DNA from: Phocaeicola faecicola
GTDB lineage: Bacteria; Bacteroidota; Bacteroidia; Bacteroidales; Bacteroidaceae
DNA length: 64,000 nt
Assembly (NCBI RefSeq): GCF_013618865.1
Contig: NZ_JABSOE010000010.1
Span: 20,633-84,632, forward strand
Direction: 5' to 3'
Below, piece by piece: positions 53,295-61,382 of the stretch. The translations under genes and the position numbers were made by a program. The number at the start of each line of letters is the position of its first letter. The stretch's first letter is position 1. The notes beneath the pieces are model-generated. The model worked only from the letters and a program-made list of their open reading frames with translations, had not been told where the DNA came from and made no database searches.

Positions 53295-54305
53295 ATGGAA
53301 AAGCATTTTCAATTCCCGCTCCAGATACTCTGCCTGTGCCTGCTGATACTGGCAGCCACAGCCTGCGGAAGCAGCAAGAAGAACACCCAGGAACAGGAAG
53401 ACCTTTCGGAAGAGCCCACCGTACAGGCACCGCTCTTCAACGCCGACAGTGCCTATGCCTACGTTGCACGCCAGGTTGAATTCGGACCGCGCGTTCCCAA
53501 CACACAGGCCCACCGCAACTGCGGCAACTACCTCGAAGCCCAACTGAAGAAATTCGGAGCCAAAGTATACAGTCAGGAAGCCGAACTGATGGCCTACGAC
53601 GGTACCCTGCTGAAGGCCCGCAATCTGATCGGAGTCTATAACCCCGATACCCGCAAGCGCGTGCTGCTCTGCGCACACTGGGATACCCGTCCCTATGCCG
53701 ATGAAGGAGAAGAAGAGAAGCATCACACCCCCATCGACGGAGCCAATGACGGAGCCAGCGGCGTCGGAGTGTTGCTCGAGATAGCCCGTCAGATACAGCT
53801 GCAGGCCCCGACCATCGGTATCGACATTGTCTTCTTTGATGCCGAAGACTACGGAACCCCCGACTTCTACGACGGTCCCCGCAAGCCCGACACCTGGTGT
53901 CTGGGCTCACAGTACTGGGGACGCATTCCTCATGTACCCGATTACAAGGCCCGTTTCGGTATCCTGCTGGACATGGTAGGAGGCAAAGGCGCAACCTTTT
54001 ACTACGAAGGCTACAGCCGCCGTACTGCCAATCAGGCCATGCAAAAGATATGGAAAGCTGCCCACCGCCGGGGTTACGACAACTTCTTCATCCAGTCGGC
54101 CGGAGGAGAAGTCACCGACGACCATATCTACGTCAATCAGTTCCGGCAGATCCCGTGTGTGGACATCATCGACTTCAATCCTCACACAGACACCGGATTC
54201 AACCCGAACTGGCATACTGTAAACGACAATATGGAACACATTGACAAAGCCACCCTGCAAGCCGTAGGGCAAACTGTCATGGATGTCATCTATAATGAAA
54301 AATAA
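53295..54305 (+). CDS. M28-family lipoprotein, probable glutaminyl-peptide cyclotransferase
   Basis: A 336-residue lipoprotein from the ATG at 53295, lipobox ATACG (Cys24); the open frame upstream is a shadow of the preceding gene. The M28 metal site is seen as HWDTRP, GANDGASGVGVLLEIA, FFDAEDYG, and a late GFNPNWHTVNDNMEHID block. The pattern matches type II glutaminyl cyclases known from Porphyromonas and relatives better than aminopeptidases. Such an enzyme would turn N-terminal Gln of exported proteins into pyroglutamate in the periplasm. It lies 14 bp behind the M20 gene and 19 bp before sufE. Confidence 0.8.
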   Translation: MEKHFQFPLQILCLCLLILAATACGSSKKNTQEQEDLSEEPTVQAPLFNADSAYAYVARQVEFGPRVPNTQAHRNCGNYLEAQLKKFGAKVYSQEAELMAYDGTLLKARNLIGVYNPDTRKRVLLCAHWDTRPYADEGEEEKHHTPIDGANDGASGVGVLLEIARQIQLQAPTIGIDIVFFDAEDYGTPDFYDGPRKPDTWCLGSQYWGRIPHVPDYKARFGILLDMVGGKGATFYYEGYSRRTANQAMQKIWKAAHRRGYDNFFIQSAGGEVTDDHIYVNQFRQIPCVDIIDFNPHTDTGFNPNWHTVNDNMEHIDKATLQAVGQTVMDVIYNEK

Positions 54306-54324
54306 TATATTGAAATATTGAAAC

Positions 54325-54750
54325 ATGGAAACAATCAACGAACTGCAAGATGAAATCATTGAAGAGTTCAACGGTTTTGACGACTGGATGGACAAATACC
54401 AGCTGCTCATCGACCTGGGCAACGAACAGGAAGAGCTGGATGCAAAATATAAGACCGACGACAACCTGATCGACGGCTGTCAGAGCCGCGTATGGCTGCA
54501 AGCCGACCTGGTAGACGGAAAAATCATCTTCCAGGCAGAGAGCGACGCCCTCATTGTAAAAGGCATCATCTCCCTGCTGATCAAAGTCGTATCCGGTCAT
54601 ACCCCCGATGAAATCCTGAATTCCGACCTCTATTTCATCGAGAAAATCGGTCTGAAAGAACATCTGTCACCTACCCGCAGCAACGGTCTGCTGGCAATGG
54701 TCAAACAGATGCGCATGTACGCACTGGCATTCAAGGCGCAACAAGGATAA
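54325..54750 (+). CDS. sufE: SufE-family sulfur acceptor protein
   Basis: A 141-residue SufE. The conserved cysteine lies in DNLIDGCQSRVWLQADL (residue about 52) and takes sulfur from a cysteine desulfurase for iron-sulphur cluster assembly. The rest, SDALIVKGIISLLIKVVSGHTPDEI and LSPTRSNGLLAMVKQM, is typical. It is the last gene of the M20-M28-sufE unit, though it has no obvious functional tie to the first two; a strong terminator follows. Confidence 0.95.
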   Translation: METINELQDEIIEEFNGFDDWMDKYQLLIDLGNEQEELDAKYKTDDNLIDGCQSRVWLQADLVDGKIIFQAESDALIVKGIISLLIKVVSGHTPDEILNSDLYFIEKIGLKEHLSPTRSNGLLAMVKQMRMYALAFKAQQG

Positions 54751-54771
54751 ATTCCTTATCGCATACCCAAC

Positions 54772-54819
54772 AAAAAGGTCCGGCAACAGGCATTTCCCCT
54801 CTTGCCGGACCTTTTTTTT
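54772..54819. terminator. Bidirectional terminator sufE / cdaA
   Basis: AAAAAGGTCCGGCAA (54772-54786) pairs perfectly with TTGCCGGACCTTTTT (54802-54816), with A- and T-runs at both ends. Confidence 0.95.
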
Positions 54820-54842
54820 CCTATCCTATAGGATATAACGTC

Positions 54843-55622
54843 TTATTCCAGATCATCACTGGTCAGCATACGCTCCAGTTCCTCTGCCGTGAGCCGCAAG
54901 TGAAACTCTCCCTGATAAGCAATGGAGATACCTCCCGTCTCCTCCGATACAATCACCGCCATGGCATCCGTCTCCTGAGAGACCCCCAGTGCCGCCCGGT
55001 GCCTCAGTCCCAGTTCCTTCGGGATATTCAGGTTGTGCGAAACCGGCAGAATACAGCCCGCAGCCTTTATCCGCTTGTTGCTGATGACCATAGCCCCGTC
55101 GTGCAACGGACTGTTCTTGAAAAAGATATTCTCAATCAGGCGCTGATTAATGGCCGCATCAATCACATCCCCCGTCCGTACAATGTCATCCAGCGGGAAA
55201 TTCTTCTCAATCACAATCAGTGCCCCCACTTTTCCCTTGCTCAAGCTCAGACAAGCCATTACGATAGGCATCATATCCTCCTTCCGGCTGCCTTCCTTCT
55301 GTCCACCCTTGAAAAAGCGCAACAGACTGCTGGTGCGGTGACGCGAGCCCAGCGAAAGCAGGAAATGACGCAGTTCATCCTGGAAAAGCACAATCAGTGC
55401 AATCACTCCCACACTGACCAGTTTATCGAAAATCGACCCCAGCAAGCGCATCTGAAGCACCTGGGACACAATCACCCAGATGACGATAAAGACCAGGATT
55501 CCAATAAACACATTGATGGAACCCGATGACTTCATCAGCTTATAACTCTTATAAAGCAGAAAAGCAACCAGCAGAATATCAATGATATCCTTGACACTGA
55601 TTATCGAAATATCAAATGGCAT
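54843..55622 (-). CDS. cdaA: Diadenylate cyclase CdaA
   Basis: A 259-residue membrane-bound diadenylate cyclase. Three hydrophobic segments fill residues 10-85; the DAC domain follows with the DGA motif at Asp175-Gly-Ala and the RHR motif at 207-209 (GLRHRAALGVSQ). It makes cyclic di-AMP from two ATP, a second messenger for osmotic balance and cell-wall control. It lies 14 bp behind folP in the same transcript. Confidence 0.96.
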   Translation of the reverse strand: MPFDISIISVKDIIDILLVAFLLYKSYKLMKSSGSINVFIGILVFIVIWVIVSQVLQMRLLGSIFDKLVSVGVIALIVLFQDELRHFLLSLGSRHRTSSLLRFFKGGQKEGSRKEDMMPIVMACLSLSKGKVGALIVIEKNFPLDDIVRTGDVIDAAINQRLIENIFFKNSPLHDGAMVISNKRIKAAGCILPVSHNLNIPKELGLRHRAALGVSQETDAMAVIVSEETGGISIAYQGEFHLRLTAEELERMLTSDDLE

Positions 55623-55636
55623 ATGTCAACTCATTC

Positions 55637-56500
55637 TTAAAAAACAGATTCACTTTCCTTCCCTTTCATCTTGTTTACAATCTGCACGACCTGACAGGCC
55701 TCACGCACATCGTGTACACGCAAGATGTCGGCTCCCTTCATCAACGCCAGCGCATGCACCGCCGTCGTACCGTTCAACGCCCCTTCCGGTCCCCCGCACA
55801 GCAGGCGGTAAATCATCGACTTGCGAGATACCCCCACCAGTACCGGCAGTCCCAGCATGGCAAAATCATCCAGATGGTTCAGCAGTTCATAATTGTGTTC
55901 CAGCGTTTTTCCGAAACCGAATCCCGGATCCACAATCACATCCTTCACTCCCAGTTCATGCAGTTTCTGCACCTTCTCCGAGAAATAAATCATCACCTCC
56001 CTCACCACATTCTCATAATGCGGCTGGCACTGCATGTCCTGTGGCGTACCCTGCATGTGCATCATAATATAAGGTACCCCCAGGCGCGCCACTGTCGCAA
56101 ACATGGCTTCATCCATCTCTCCGGCCGAGATATCATTGATGATACCCACCCCGTATTCCTCCACGCACATCCGGGCCACATCCGCACGGAACGTATCCAC
56201 CGAAACCACCGCTCCCGGACATTCCCGGCCAATCAGCTGCAAGGCACAGCGCAAGCGCGCCATCTCCTCCTCCGCATCAATATGGTCAGCCCCCGGCCGC
56301 GAGGAATAAGCACCGATATCAATCATGCTTCCCCCCTCTTCCAGAATCTGTCTGGCCCTTGCCACGATGTCTCTTTCCGTCTGCATCCGGCTTCCGGCAT
56401 AAAAAGAATCGGGCGTCACATTCAAGATACCCATCACCTGAGGAACCGACAAATCCATCAGTTTCCCGTTTACATTCATCTGCTTTATCACTCGTTCCAT
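55637..56500 (-). CDS. folP: Dihydropteroate synthase
   Basis: A 287-residue FolP from the ATG at 56500; a longer in-frame start at 56638 is excluded by a promoter box at 56529-56522. The first signature is VMGILNVTPDSFYAGSR, then MIDIGAYSSRPGADHI, the DTFRADVA block, and the KDVIVDPGFGFGKT motif. It joins p-aminobenzoate to the pterin precursor in folate synthesis and is the sulfonamide target. CdaA is encoded 14 bp downstream. Confidence 0.97.
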   Translation of the reverse strand: MERVIKQMNVNGKLMDLSVPQVMGILNVTPDSFYAGSRMQTERDIVARARQILEEGGSMIDIGAYSSRPGADHIDAEEEMARLRCALQLIGRECPGAVVSVDTFRADVARMCVEEYGVGIINDISAGEMDEAMFATVARLGVPYIMMHMQGTPQDMQCQPHYENVVREVMIYFSEKVQKLHELGVKDVIVDPGFGFGKTLEHNYELLNHLDDFAMLGLPVLVGVSRKSMIYRLLCGGPEGALNGTTAVHALALMKGADILRVHDVREACQVVQIVNKMKGKESESVF

Positions 56501-56521
56501 GTTTGCATCTCCTAAGTGCTG

Positions 56522-56529
56522 CAAATGTA
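56522..56529 (-). promoter_or_regulatory. Promoter -7 box deciding the folP start
   Basis: The minus strand reads TACATTTG, exact consensus; predicted start near 56515, 15 bases ahead of the ATG at 56500. Confidence 0.68.
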
Positions 56530-56627
56530 CACACAATAATTTGTATTTGACACATGTCAGAATTATTTTTCCACCTCCTTTTCCACAGAATAAACCTGCA
56601 ATCTCACCGCTTCTATATTCTTTATCG

Positions 56628-56635
56628 TATATTTG
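56628..56635 (+). promoter_or_regulatory. Promoter -7 box deciding the murF start
   Basis: TATATTTG, exact consensus; predicted start near 56642, 16 bases ahead of the ATG at 56658. The longer frame starting at 56499 is therefore rejected. Confidence 0.7.
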
Positions 56636-56657
56636 CACCGGAATAAACTATCCGAAT

Positions 56658-57941
56658 ATGGAAACAGCTGAATTGTATAAATTTTTTCTGGAATGCGGCA
56701 AAGTGACGACCGACAGCCGCAATTGCCCCGAAGGCTCCTTGTTCATAGCCCTGAAGGGAGAAAACTTCAACGGCAATGCCTTTGCTGCCAAGGCCCTGGA
56801 ACAGGGATGCCGGTATGCCGTAATCGACGAGCCGCAGTATGCAGGAGAACGCACCCTGCTGGTTGACAACTGCCTGACTGCCCTGCAGCAGCTTGCCAAC
56901 TACCACCGCCGCCAGCTCAAGACGCCTCTTATCGGCATTACGGGCACCAACGGAAAGACCACAACCAAAGAACTGATTGCCACGGTACTCCAGCAGAAGT
57001 TCCGTACATTATATACACAGGGAAATTTCAACAACCACATCGGTGTGCCGCTGACCCTTCTTCAACTGACTCCCGAACACGAGATTGCCGTAGTGGAAAT
57101 GGGTGCCAACCACCCCGGAGAAATCAATACACTGGTACGGATTGCCGAACCGGATTACGGCATCATCACCAATGTAGGGAAAGCCCACCTGGAAGGATTC
57201 GGTTCTTTCGAGGGAGTCATACGGACCAAAGGAGAACTCTACGACTACCTCCGGGAGAAAGGAAACGGTACGGTGTTTATCCAGCATGAGAATCCCTACC
57301 TGAATCCGATTGCACACGGACTGAACTGCATCCCTTACGGACAGCAGGGAGGACATATCTGCGGACAATTGCTATCGTGCTCGCCTTACCTGCATTTCCA
57401 ATGGCACGAGGAAGGCAAAGAAAGCCACGAAGTACAGACACACCTCATCGGTTCGTACAACCTCGACAATGCCCTGGCGGCAGTTGCCATAGGTACCTAC
57501 TTCGGAGTGCCTGCCGCAGCCATCTGCAAGGCCCTGTCTGACTACATACCGCAGAACAACCGCTCACAGCTGAAGGAAACCGGCCGCAACCACCTCATAG
57601 TGGATGCCTACAACGCCAACCCGACCAGCATGATGGCGGCACTGACCAATTTCCGCCAGATGGAAGTCAGCCCCAAGATGGCCATCCTGGGAGACATGAA
57701 GGAACTGGGAGACAGCAGTCTGGAAGAGCATCAGAAAATAGCAGACTACCTGCAGACCTGCGACTTCGGAACCGTCTTGCTGGTGGGACCGGAATTCGGA
57801 AAGACAAGCACTCCTTTCCGTCACTTCCCCGATACTGCAAGCCTCATACACTTCCTGGAAGAACAGACTGTCGACGGAAAATACATACTGATAAAAGGTT
57901 CGAACAGCATGAAACTCAGTCAGCTTTCCGACCTGCTCTAA
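56658..57941 (+). CDS. murF: UDP-MurNAc-tripeptide--D-alanyl-D-alanine ligase
   Basis: A 427-residue Mur ligase. The ATP loop is GITGTNGKTTTKELIA; the substrate and metal motif is VEMGANHPGEI, then IGSYNLDNALAAVAIG and the VDAYNANPTSMMAAL block specific for MurF. The N-terminal domain opens with the family pattern CGKVTTDSRNCPEGSLFIALKGENFNG. It adds D-Ala-D-Ala to the wall precursor in the cytoplasm. It is a single gene here, apart from the usual mur cluster. Confidence 0.97.
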   Translation: METAELYKFFLECGKVTTDSRNCPEGSLFIALKGENFNGNAFAAKALEQGCRYAVIDEPQYAGERTLLVDNCLTALQQLANYHRRQLKTPLIGITGTNGKTTTKELIATVLQQKFRTLYTQGNFNNHIGVPLTLLQLTPEHEIAVVEMGANHPGEINTLVRIAEPDYGIITNVGKAHLEGFGSFEGVIRTKGELYDYLREKGNGTVFIQHENPYLNPIAHGLNCIPYGQQGGHICGQLLSCSPYLHFQWHEEGKESHEVQTHLIGSYNLDNALAAVAIGTYFGVPAAAICKALSDYIPQNNRSQLKETGRNHLIVDAYNANPTSMMAALTNFRQMEVSPKMAILGDMKELGDSSLEEHQKIADYLQTCDFGTVLLVGPEFGKTSTPFRHFPDTASLIHFLEEQTVDGKYILIKGSNSMKLSQLSDLL

Positions 57942-57952
57942 GACAATTACAT

Positions 57953-58012
57953 AAATAAAAACCGGCGCACCGACCGCTTTTCAAAAGCCACCGGTGCGCC
58001 GATTTTTATTTA
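57953..58012. terminator. Bidirectional terminator murF / argF'
   Basis: CCGGCGCACCG pairs with CGGTGCGCCG, extended by AAATAAAAA/TTTTTATTT outer arms, between convergent genes. Confidence 0.95.
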
Positions 58013-58028
58013 TAAAAGTCCTATCCTA

Positions 58029-58994
58029 TTATTTCAGGTCCTGCAACATACGCTTCAGTACCACCGTCGCCGAAATCTCACGGTTGGCCGCTTCCGGAAT
58101 CACCAGAGACGTCGGAGCCTCAATCACCTCATCCGTCACAATCATGTTGCGCCGTACCGGCAGGCAGTGCATAAAATACGCATTGTCCGTCACCGCCATA
58201 TGCGCCGCGTCTACCGTCCATCCCATATCCTTGCTCAACACCTTACCGTAATCTTCCGGACGAGTCACACCCGGACAAGCCCAGTTCTTCGCATAGATAA
58301 AGTCGGCACCCTCAAACGCCTTCCACTGATCGTATTCCACCTTCGCTCCGCGCACAAACTTCGGATCAAGCTCATAACCCTCCGGATGCGTAATCACAAA
58401 GTCCACATTCGCCTCGTTCATGAAATCAGCAAAAGAGTTAGGAACCGCCTGCGGCAAAGCCTTCGGATGCGGTGCCCACGTCAGTACCACCTTCGGACGC
58501 TCCTTCTTCTTGTACTCCTCAATCGTAATCAGGTCGGCAAACGCCTGAAGCGGATGTCCGGTTGCCGCCTCCATCGAAAACACCGGTTTACCCGAATAGC
58601 GGATAAACTGATTCAGGATCTTTTCCGTATAATCATCCTCACGACTCACGAACTGCGCAAACGAACGTACCCCGATGATGTCACAATACGAAGCCATGAC
58701 CGGAATAGCCTCCAGCAAATGCTCGCTCTTGTCACCGTCCATGATGACACCCCGTTCCGTTTCCAGTTTCCAGGCCCCCTGATTGACATCCAGTACAATG
58801 ACATCCATTCCCAGGTTGCGGGCAGCCTTCTGCGTACTCAGACGGGTGCGCAGACTGTTATTGAAGAAAATCAGCAGACAAGTACGGTGTTTTCCCAAAG
58901 CCTCGTATTTATAACGGTCTTTCTTAATCTCAAAAGCTTCCGACAGGGCCACATTCAAGTCCCCCAAGTCGAATACATTCGTATATGTTTTCAT
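58029..58994 (-). CDS. argF': N-succinylornithine carbamoyltransferase
   Basis: A 321-residue transcarbamylase of the acylornithine type. The carbamoyl-phosphate loop is the odd NNSLRTRLST (not STRTR), then VIMDGDKSEHLLEA, the NWACPG stretch and MHCLPVRRNM. In the Bacteroides fragilis enzyme residue 90 is Pro and favours succinylornithine, while the Xanthomonas acetylornithine enzyme has Glu at this place; here residue 90 is Ser. That is still compatible with succinyl specificity. It catalyses carbamoylation to N-succinylcitrulline. A promoter box at 59034-59027 and an AT-rich palindrome over the predicted start suggest ArgR control. It lies 99 bp downstream of proA on the same strand. Confidence 0.93.
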   Translation of the reverse strand: MKTYTNVFDLGDLNVALSEAFEIKKDRYKYEALGKHRTCLLIFFNNSLRTRLSTQKAARNLGMDVIVLDVNQGAWKLETERGVIMDGDKSEHLLEAIPVMASYCDIIGVRSFAQFVSREDDYTEKILNQFIRYSGKPVFSMEAATGHPLQAFADLITIEEYKKKERPKVVLTWAPHPKALPQAVPNSFADFMNEANVDFVITHPEGYELDPKFVRGAKVEYDQWKAFEGADFIYAKNWACPGVTRPEDYGKVLSKDMGWTVDAAHMAVTDNAYFMHCLPVRRNMIVTDEVIEAPTSLVIPEAANREISATVVLKRMLQDLK

Positions 58995-59001
58995 ATTAAT
59001 A

Positions 59002-59034
59002 GCGTATATTAATTAATTATCGCCCGCAAATATA
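59002..59034 (-). promoter_or_regulatory. Promoter of argF' with possible ArgR operator
   Basis: The minus strand reads TATATTTG at 59034-59027 (exact -7 box). Positions 59023-59002 read GCGATAATTAATTAATATACGC, a near-palindrome centred on TTAATTAA that covers the predicted start near 59020; ARG boxes have this AT-rich palindromic form. Confidence 0.5.
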
Positions 59035-59093
59035 CAATAAAAATACAATATCATCCCATTTGCGAGCTTTTATTTGTATATTTTTTCACCCAA

Positions 59094-60341
59094 TTACTCA
59101 CGGACCTGTCCGTTTCCCTCAATCCACCACTTATAAGTAGTAATCTCGTTCAGACCCATCGGTCCCCTGGCATGCAGTTTCTGCGTACTGATTCCAATCT
59201 CCGCCCCCAGTCCGAACTCACCTCCGTCGGTAAAGGAAGTCGGTGCATTGACATACACACAGGCCGCATCCACCCTCCGGCAGAAATATGCTGCCACCTC
59301 CTTGTCCTCCGTAACGATGCACTCACTGTGCTTCGATCCGAAAGCCGCGATATGCCGCAAAGCCTCTTCCACCGTATCTGTCGTGCGGATAGCCATCTTG
59401 TAATCCAGGAACTCCGTACCAAAACTACGGGCATCGGCCGGAACCAGCCATTCCGCAGGATAATGCCCCTCCAAGGCCTTGTAAGCCCGTTCGTCGGCAT
59501 AGATAACCACCCTGCTCTTCTGCAAAGGCGCACAAAGGAAAGGCAAGTCCTCCAGTCTTCCGGCATGCACCAGCAGACAGTCGAGGGCATTGCACACACT
59601 CACCCTCCGGGTCTTGGCATTACAGATAATCCGCTGCCCCTTCTCCCGGTCGCCGGCCTCATCAAAATACGTATGGCAAATACCCGCTCCCGTCTCAATG
59701 ACCGGCACAGTGGCCTCCTTCCGGACATATTCAATCAAGGCACTGCTTCCCCGAGGAATGATCAGGTCGACCCGTCCCTCCGCATGCAGCAAAGCCGTGG
59801 CAGCCTCCCGTCCGGGCGGAAGCAGTTCAACCACCTTCGAAGGAATCCCCCTCGCTTCCAGTACCCGATGAATCAGCGCCACAATCGCACGGTTCGAGGC
59901 ATCGGCATCGCTTCCCCCCTTCAGCACACAGGCATTGCCGCTCTTGAAACAGAGTGCAAACACATCCAGGCTCACGTTGGGCCGTGCCTCATAGATGACT
60001 CCGATTACCCCAAACGGCACACTGACCTTCCGCAGGTGCAAGCCGTTGGGCAAAGTCCGTTCTTCCAGTACCCGGCCGAGCGGCGATGCCATCGCAGCCA
60101 CCTCCCTTATCCCCCGGGCAATCCCCTCCAGCCGTTCCGGTATCAGTTTCAGGCGGTCGTATTTAGGATTCTCCGGCGACATCTTCCGCAAATCCTCCTC
60201 ATTCGCCTTCAGAATCCCCTCCATATCGGCCGTCAGCGCATCCGCCAAGGCATACAAGGCTCCATCAACTGCCTCTTTATCCAGCAAAGCCAGCTGCCCG
60301 GATGCCTCCCTTACCTCATCCAAAATACCATTTATATCCAT
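59094..60341 (-). CDS. proA: Gamma-glutamyl phosphate reductase
   Basis: A 415-residue ProA of the aldehyde dehydrogenase superfamily. The catalytic Cys lies in [15 protein letters not shown]; other blocks are [33 protein letters not shown] and [28 protein letters not shown]. It reduces glutamyl phosphate to the semialdehyde for proline. The partner kinase proB is not next to it or elsewhere in the window. Its own promoter box is at 60377-60370; argF' follows on the same strand with another promoter. Confidence 0.97.
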   Translation of the reverse strand: MDINGILDEVREASGQLALLDKEAVDGALYALADALTADMEGILKANEEDLRKMSPENPKYDRLKLIPERLEGIARGIREVAAMASPLGRVLEERTLPNGLHLRKVSVPFGVIGVIYEARPNVSLDVFALCFKSGNACVLKGGSDADASNRAIVALIHRVLEARGIPSKVVELLPPGREAATALLHAEGRVDLIIPRGSSALIEYVRKEATVPVIETGAGICHTYFDEAGDREKGQRIICNAKTRRVSVCNALDCLLVHAGRLEDLPFLCAPLQKSRVVIYADERAYKALEGHYPAEWLVPADARSFGTEFLDYKMAIRTTDTVEEALRHIAAFGSKHSECIVTEDKEVAAYFCRRVDAACVYVNAPTSFTDGGEFGLGAEIGISTQKLHARGPMGLNEITTYKWWIEGNGQVRE

Positions 60342-60369
60342 AACTCGTTAAAATTCTGATGATTTCTTG

Positions 60370-60377
60370 CAAAAATA
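60370..60377 (-). promoter_or_regulatory. Promoter -7 box for proA
   Basis: The minus strand reads TATTTTTG, exact consensus; predicted leader about 22 bases. Confidence 0.65.
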
Positions 60378-60442
60378 TTATTTATTCCGTTTTATGCTAT
60401 TATTTTTTCCACTTTTTCCAGCAGAAGTATGACATTTTTTAT

Positions 60443-60450
60443 TATCTTTG
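60443..60450 (+). promoter_or_regulatory. Promoter -7 box for the DUF2007 unit
   Basis: TATCTTTG, exact consensus; predicted start near 60457, 43 bases ahead of the ATG. Confidence 0.65.
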
Positions 60451-60499
60451 AAATAGAGAGAATTATCCCCTAATTATTAACCCATTAAACCCTCAAGCT

Positions 60500-60730
60500 A
60501 TGAAAGATAGTACATACGGATCATTAGTCGAAGTATTCAGAGGTACCCTCTGGGAGGCTGAATTGATAAAAGGCTTGCTTGAATCGGCCGGAGTTGAAGC
60601 CATGATAAAGGACGAAACCCTGTCGGCGGTAACTTCTCCTTATTCCAATATCGGAGGAAGAGTACTGGTAATGGTTAATAAGGAAGAGGAAGTTTATGCA
60701 AAAAAGGTAGTATCAGAACGAAAAGTATGA
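60500..60730 (+). CDS. DUF2007 small protein
   Basis: A 76-residue protein of the DUF2007 (putative signal transducing) type: LVEVFRGTLWEAELIKGLLESAGVEAMIKDETLSA, then the VLVMVNKEEEVYAKKVV end. The fold is like a small ferredoxin-type GlnB-like domain. The molecular role is unknown. Its stop overlaps the start of the following secreted-protein gene (ATGA), so the two are translationally coupled. Confidence 0.85.
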   Translation: MKDSTYGSLVEVFRGTLWEAELIKGLLESAGVEAMIKDETLSAVTSPYSNIGGRVLVMVNKEEEVYAKKVVSERKV

Positions 60731-61197
60731 AAAGTAAATTATTTGCAGCACTTGCAATCTCATCTTTTTTCATTTCAGGAATGAATGCCCAAGGGCTGCA
60801 AAGCACTACGTGGCAATCTTATGGAATTTCATTCAAGGCTCCCCAGGGATTTCAGACTGAGGAAGATTCCGAGGAAGGATATATCATCAGTACCCCCACT
60901 TACTACATCACCGTGCAACTGCTGGAGGGTGAGGGATTCAAGAAGAGTGAACTGGAAAAGGAGCTGAAACTCATAGCCACGGACGATGAAATCGGTAATC
61001 AGACCCCGGTACGGTCTTTCGAACTGCCCCAGTTCTATGGAGTGTCCCTGTCGGGAAACTGCGAGCAGGAGCAATGCCTGTACAGTTATCTCATGACCAA
61101 GGACGGAGCCAGCGGATTCTATATCTCGATTGTCTACAGCGACAAGAAAGACCTTCTGCCGGAAAAGATGCTGAAAAGTTTCACTTTGGAAGAATAA
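60727..61197 (+). CDS. Secreted protein of unknown function
   Basis: A 156-residue protein with signal peptide MKSKLFAALAISSFFISGMNA and a predicted mature start at Gln22. The mature part (about 135 residues) is mixed alpha/beta, with SYGISFKAPQGFQTEEDSEEGYIIST and a late SGFYISIVYSDKKDLLPEKMLKSF. This resembles small periplasmic proteins with a single sandwich-like domain, but I do not recognise the family. It has two internal Cys (CEQEQC) that could form a disulphide. It is coupled to the DUF2007 gene. Confidence 0.72.
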   Translation: MKSKLFAALAISSFFISGMNAQGLQSTTWQSYGISFKAPQGFQTEEDSEEGYIISTPTYYITVQLLEGEGFKKSELEKELKLIATDDEIGNQTPVRSFELPQFYGVSLSGNCEQEQCLYSYLMTKDGASGFYISIVYSDKKDLLPEKMLKSFTLEE

Positions 61198-61210
61198 TGT
61201 TTTTTCCCCG

Positions 61211-61252
61211 GCCTTATATCCCTTCAGCCGAAGTGCTGAAACGATATAAGGC
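61211..61252 (+). terminator. First of two tandem terminators
   Basis: GCCTTATATC (61211-61220) pairs with GATATAAGGC (61243-61252); inner TTCAGC/GCTGAA extends it. TCTCTTTT follows. Confidence 0.8.
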
Positions 61253-61255
61253 TCT

Positions 61256-61298
61256 CTTTTGTCCGGGAGCAACAGTTTCCGGACAAAAGACTTTTTTT
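61256..61298 (+). terminator. Second of two tandem terminators
   Basis: CTTTTGTCCGG (61256-61266) pairs perfectly with CCGGACAAAAG (61279-61289), followed by ACTTTTTTT. Confidence 0.88.
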
Positions 61299-61382
61299 CA
61301 TTCCGTTGCGTCCGATTGTCGTACGAACCGTCTGAGCTGCCGCATCACCACACAACGATAAACAAGTATTATTTTTCAACAC

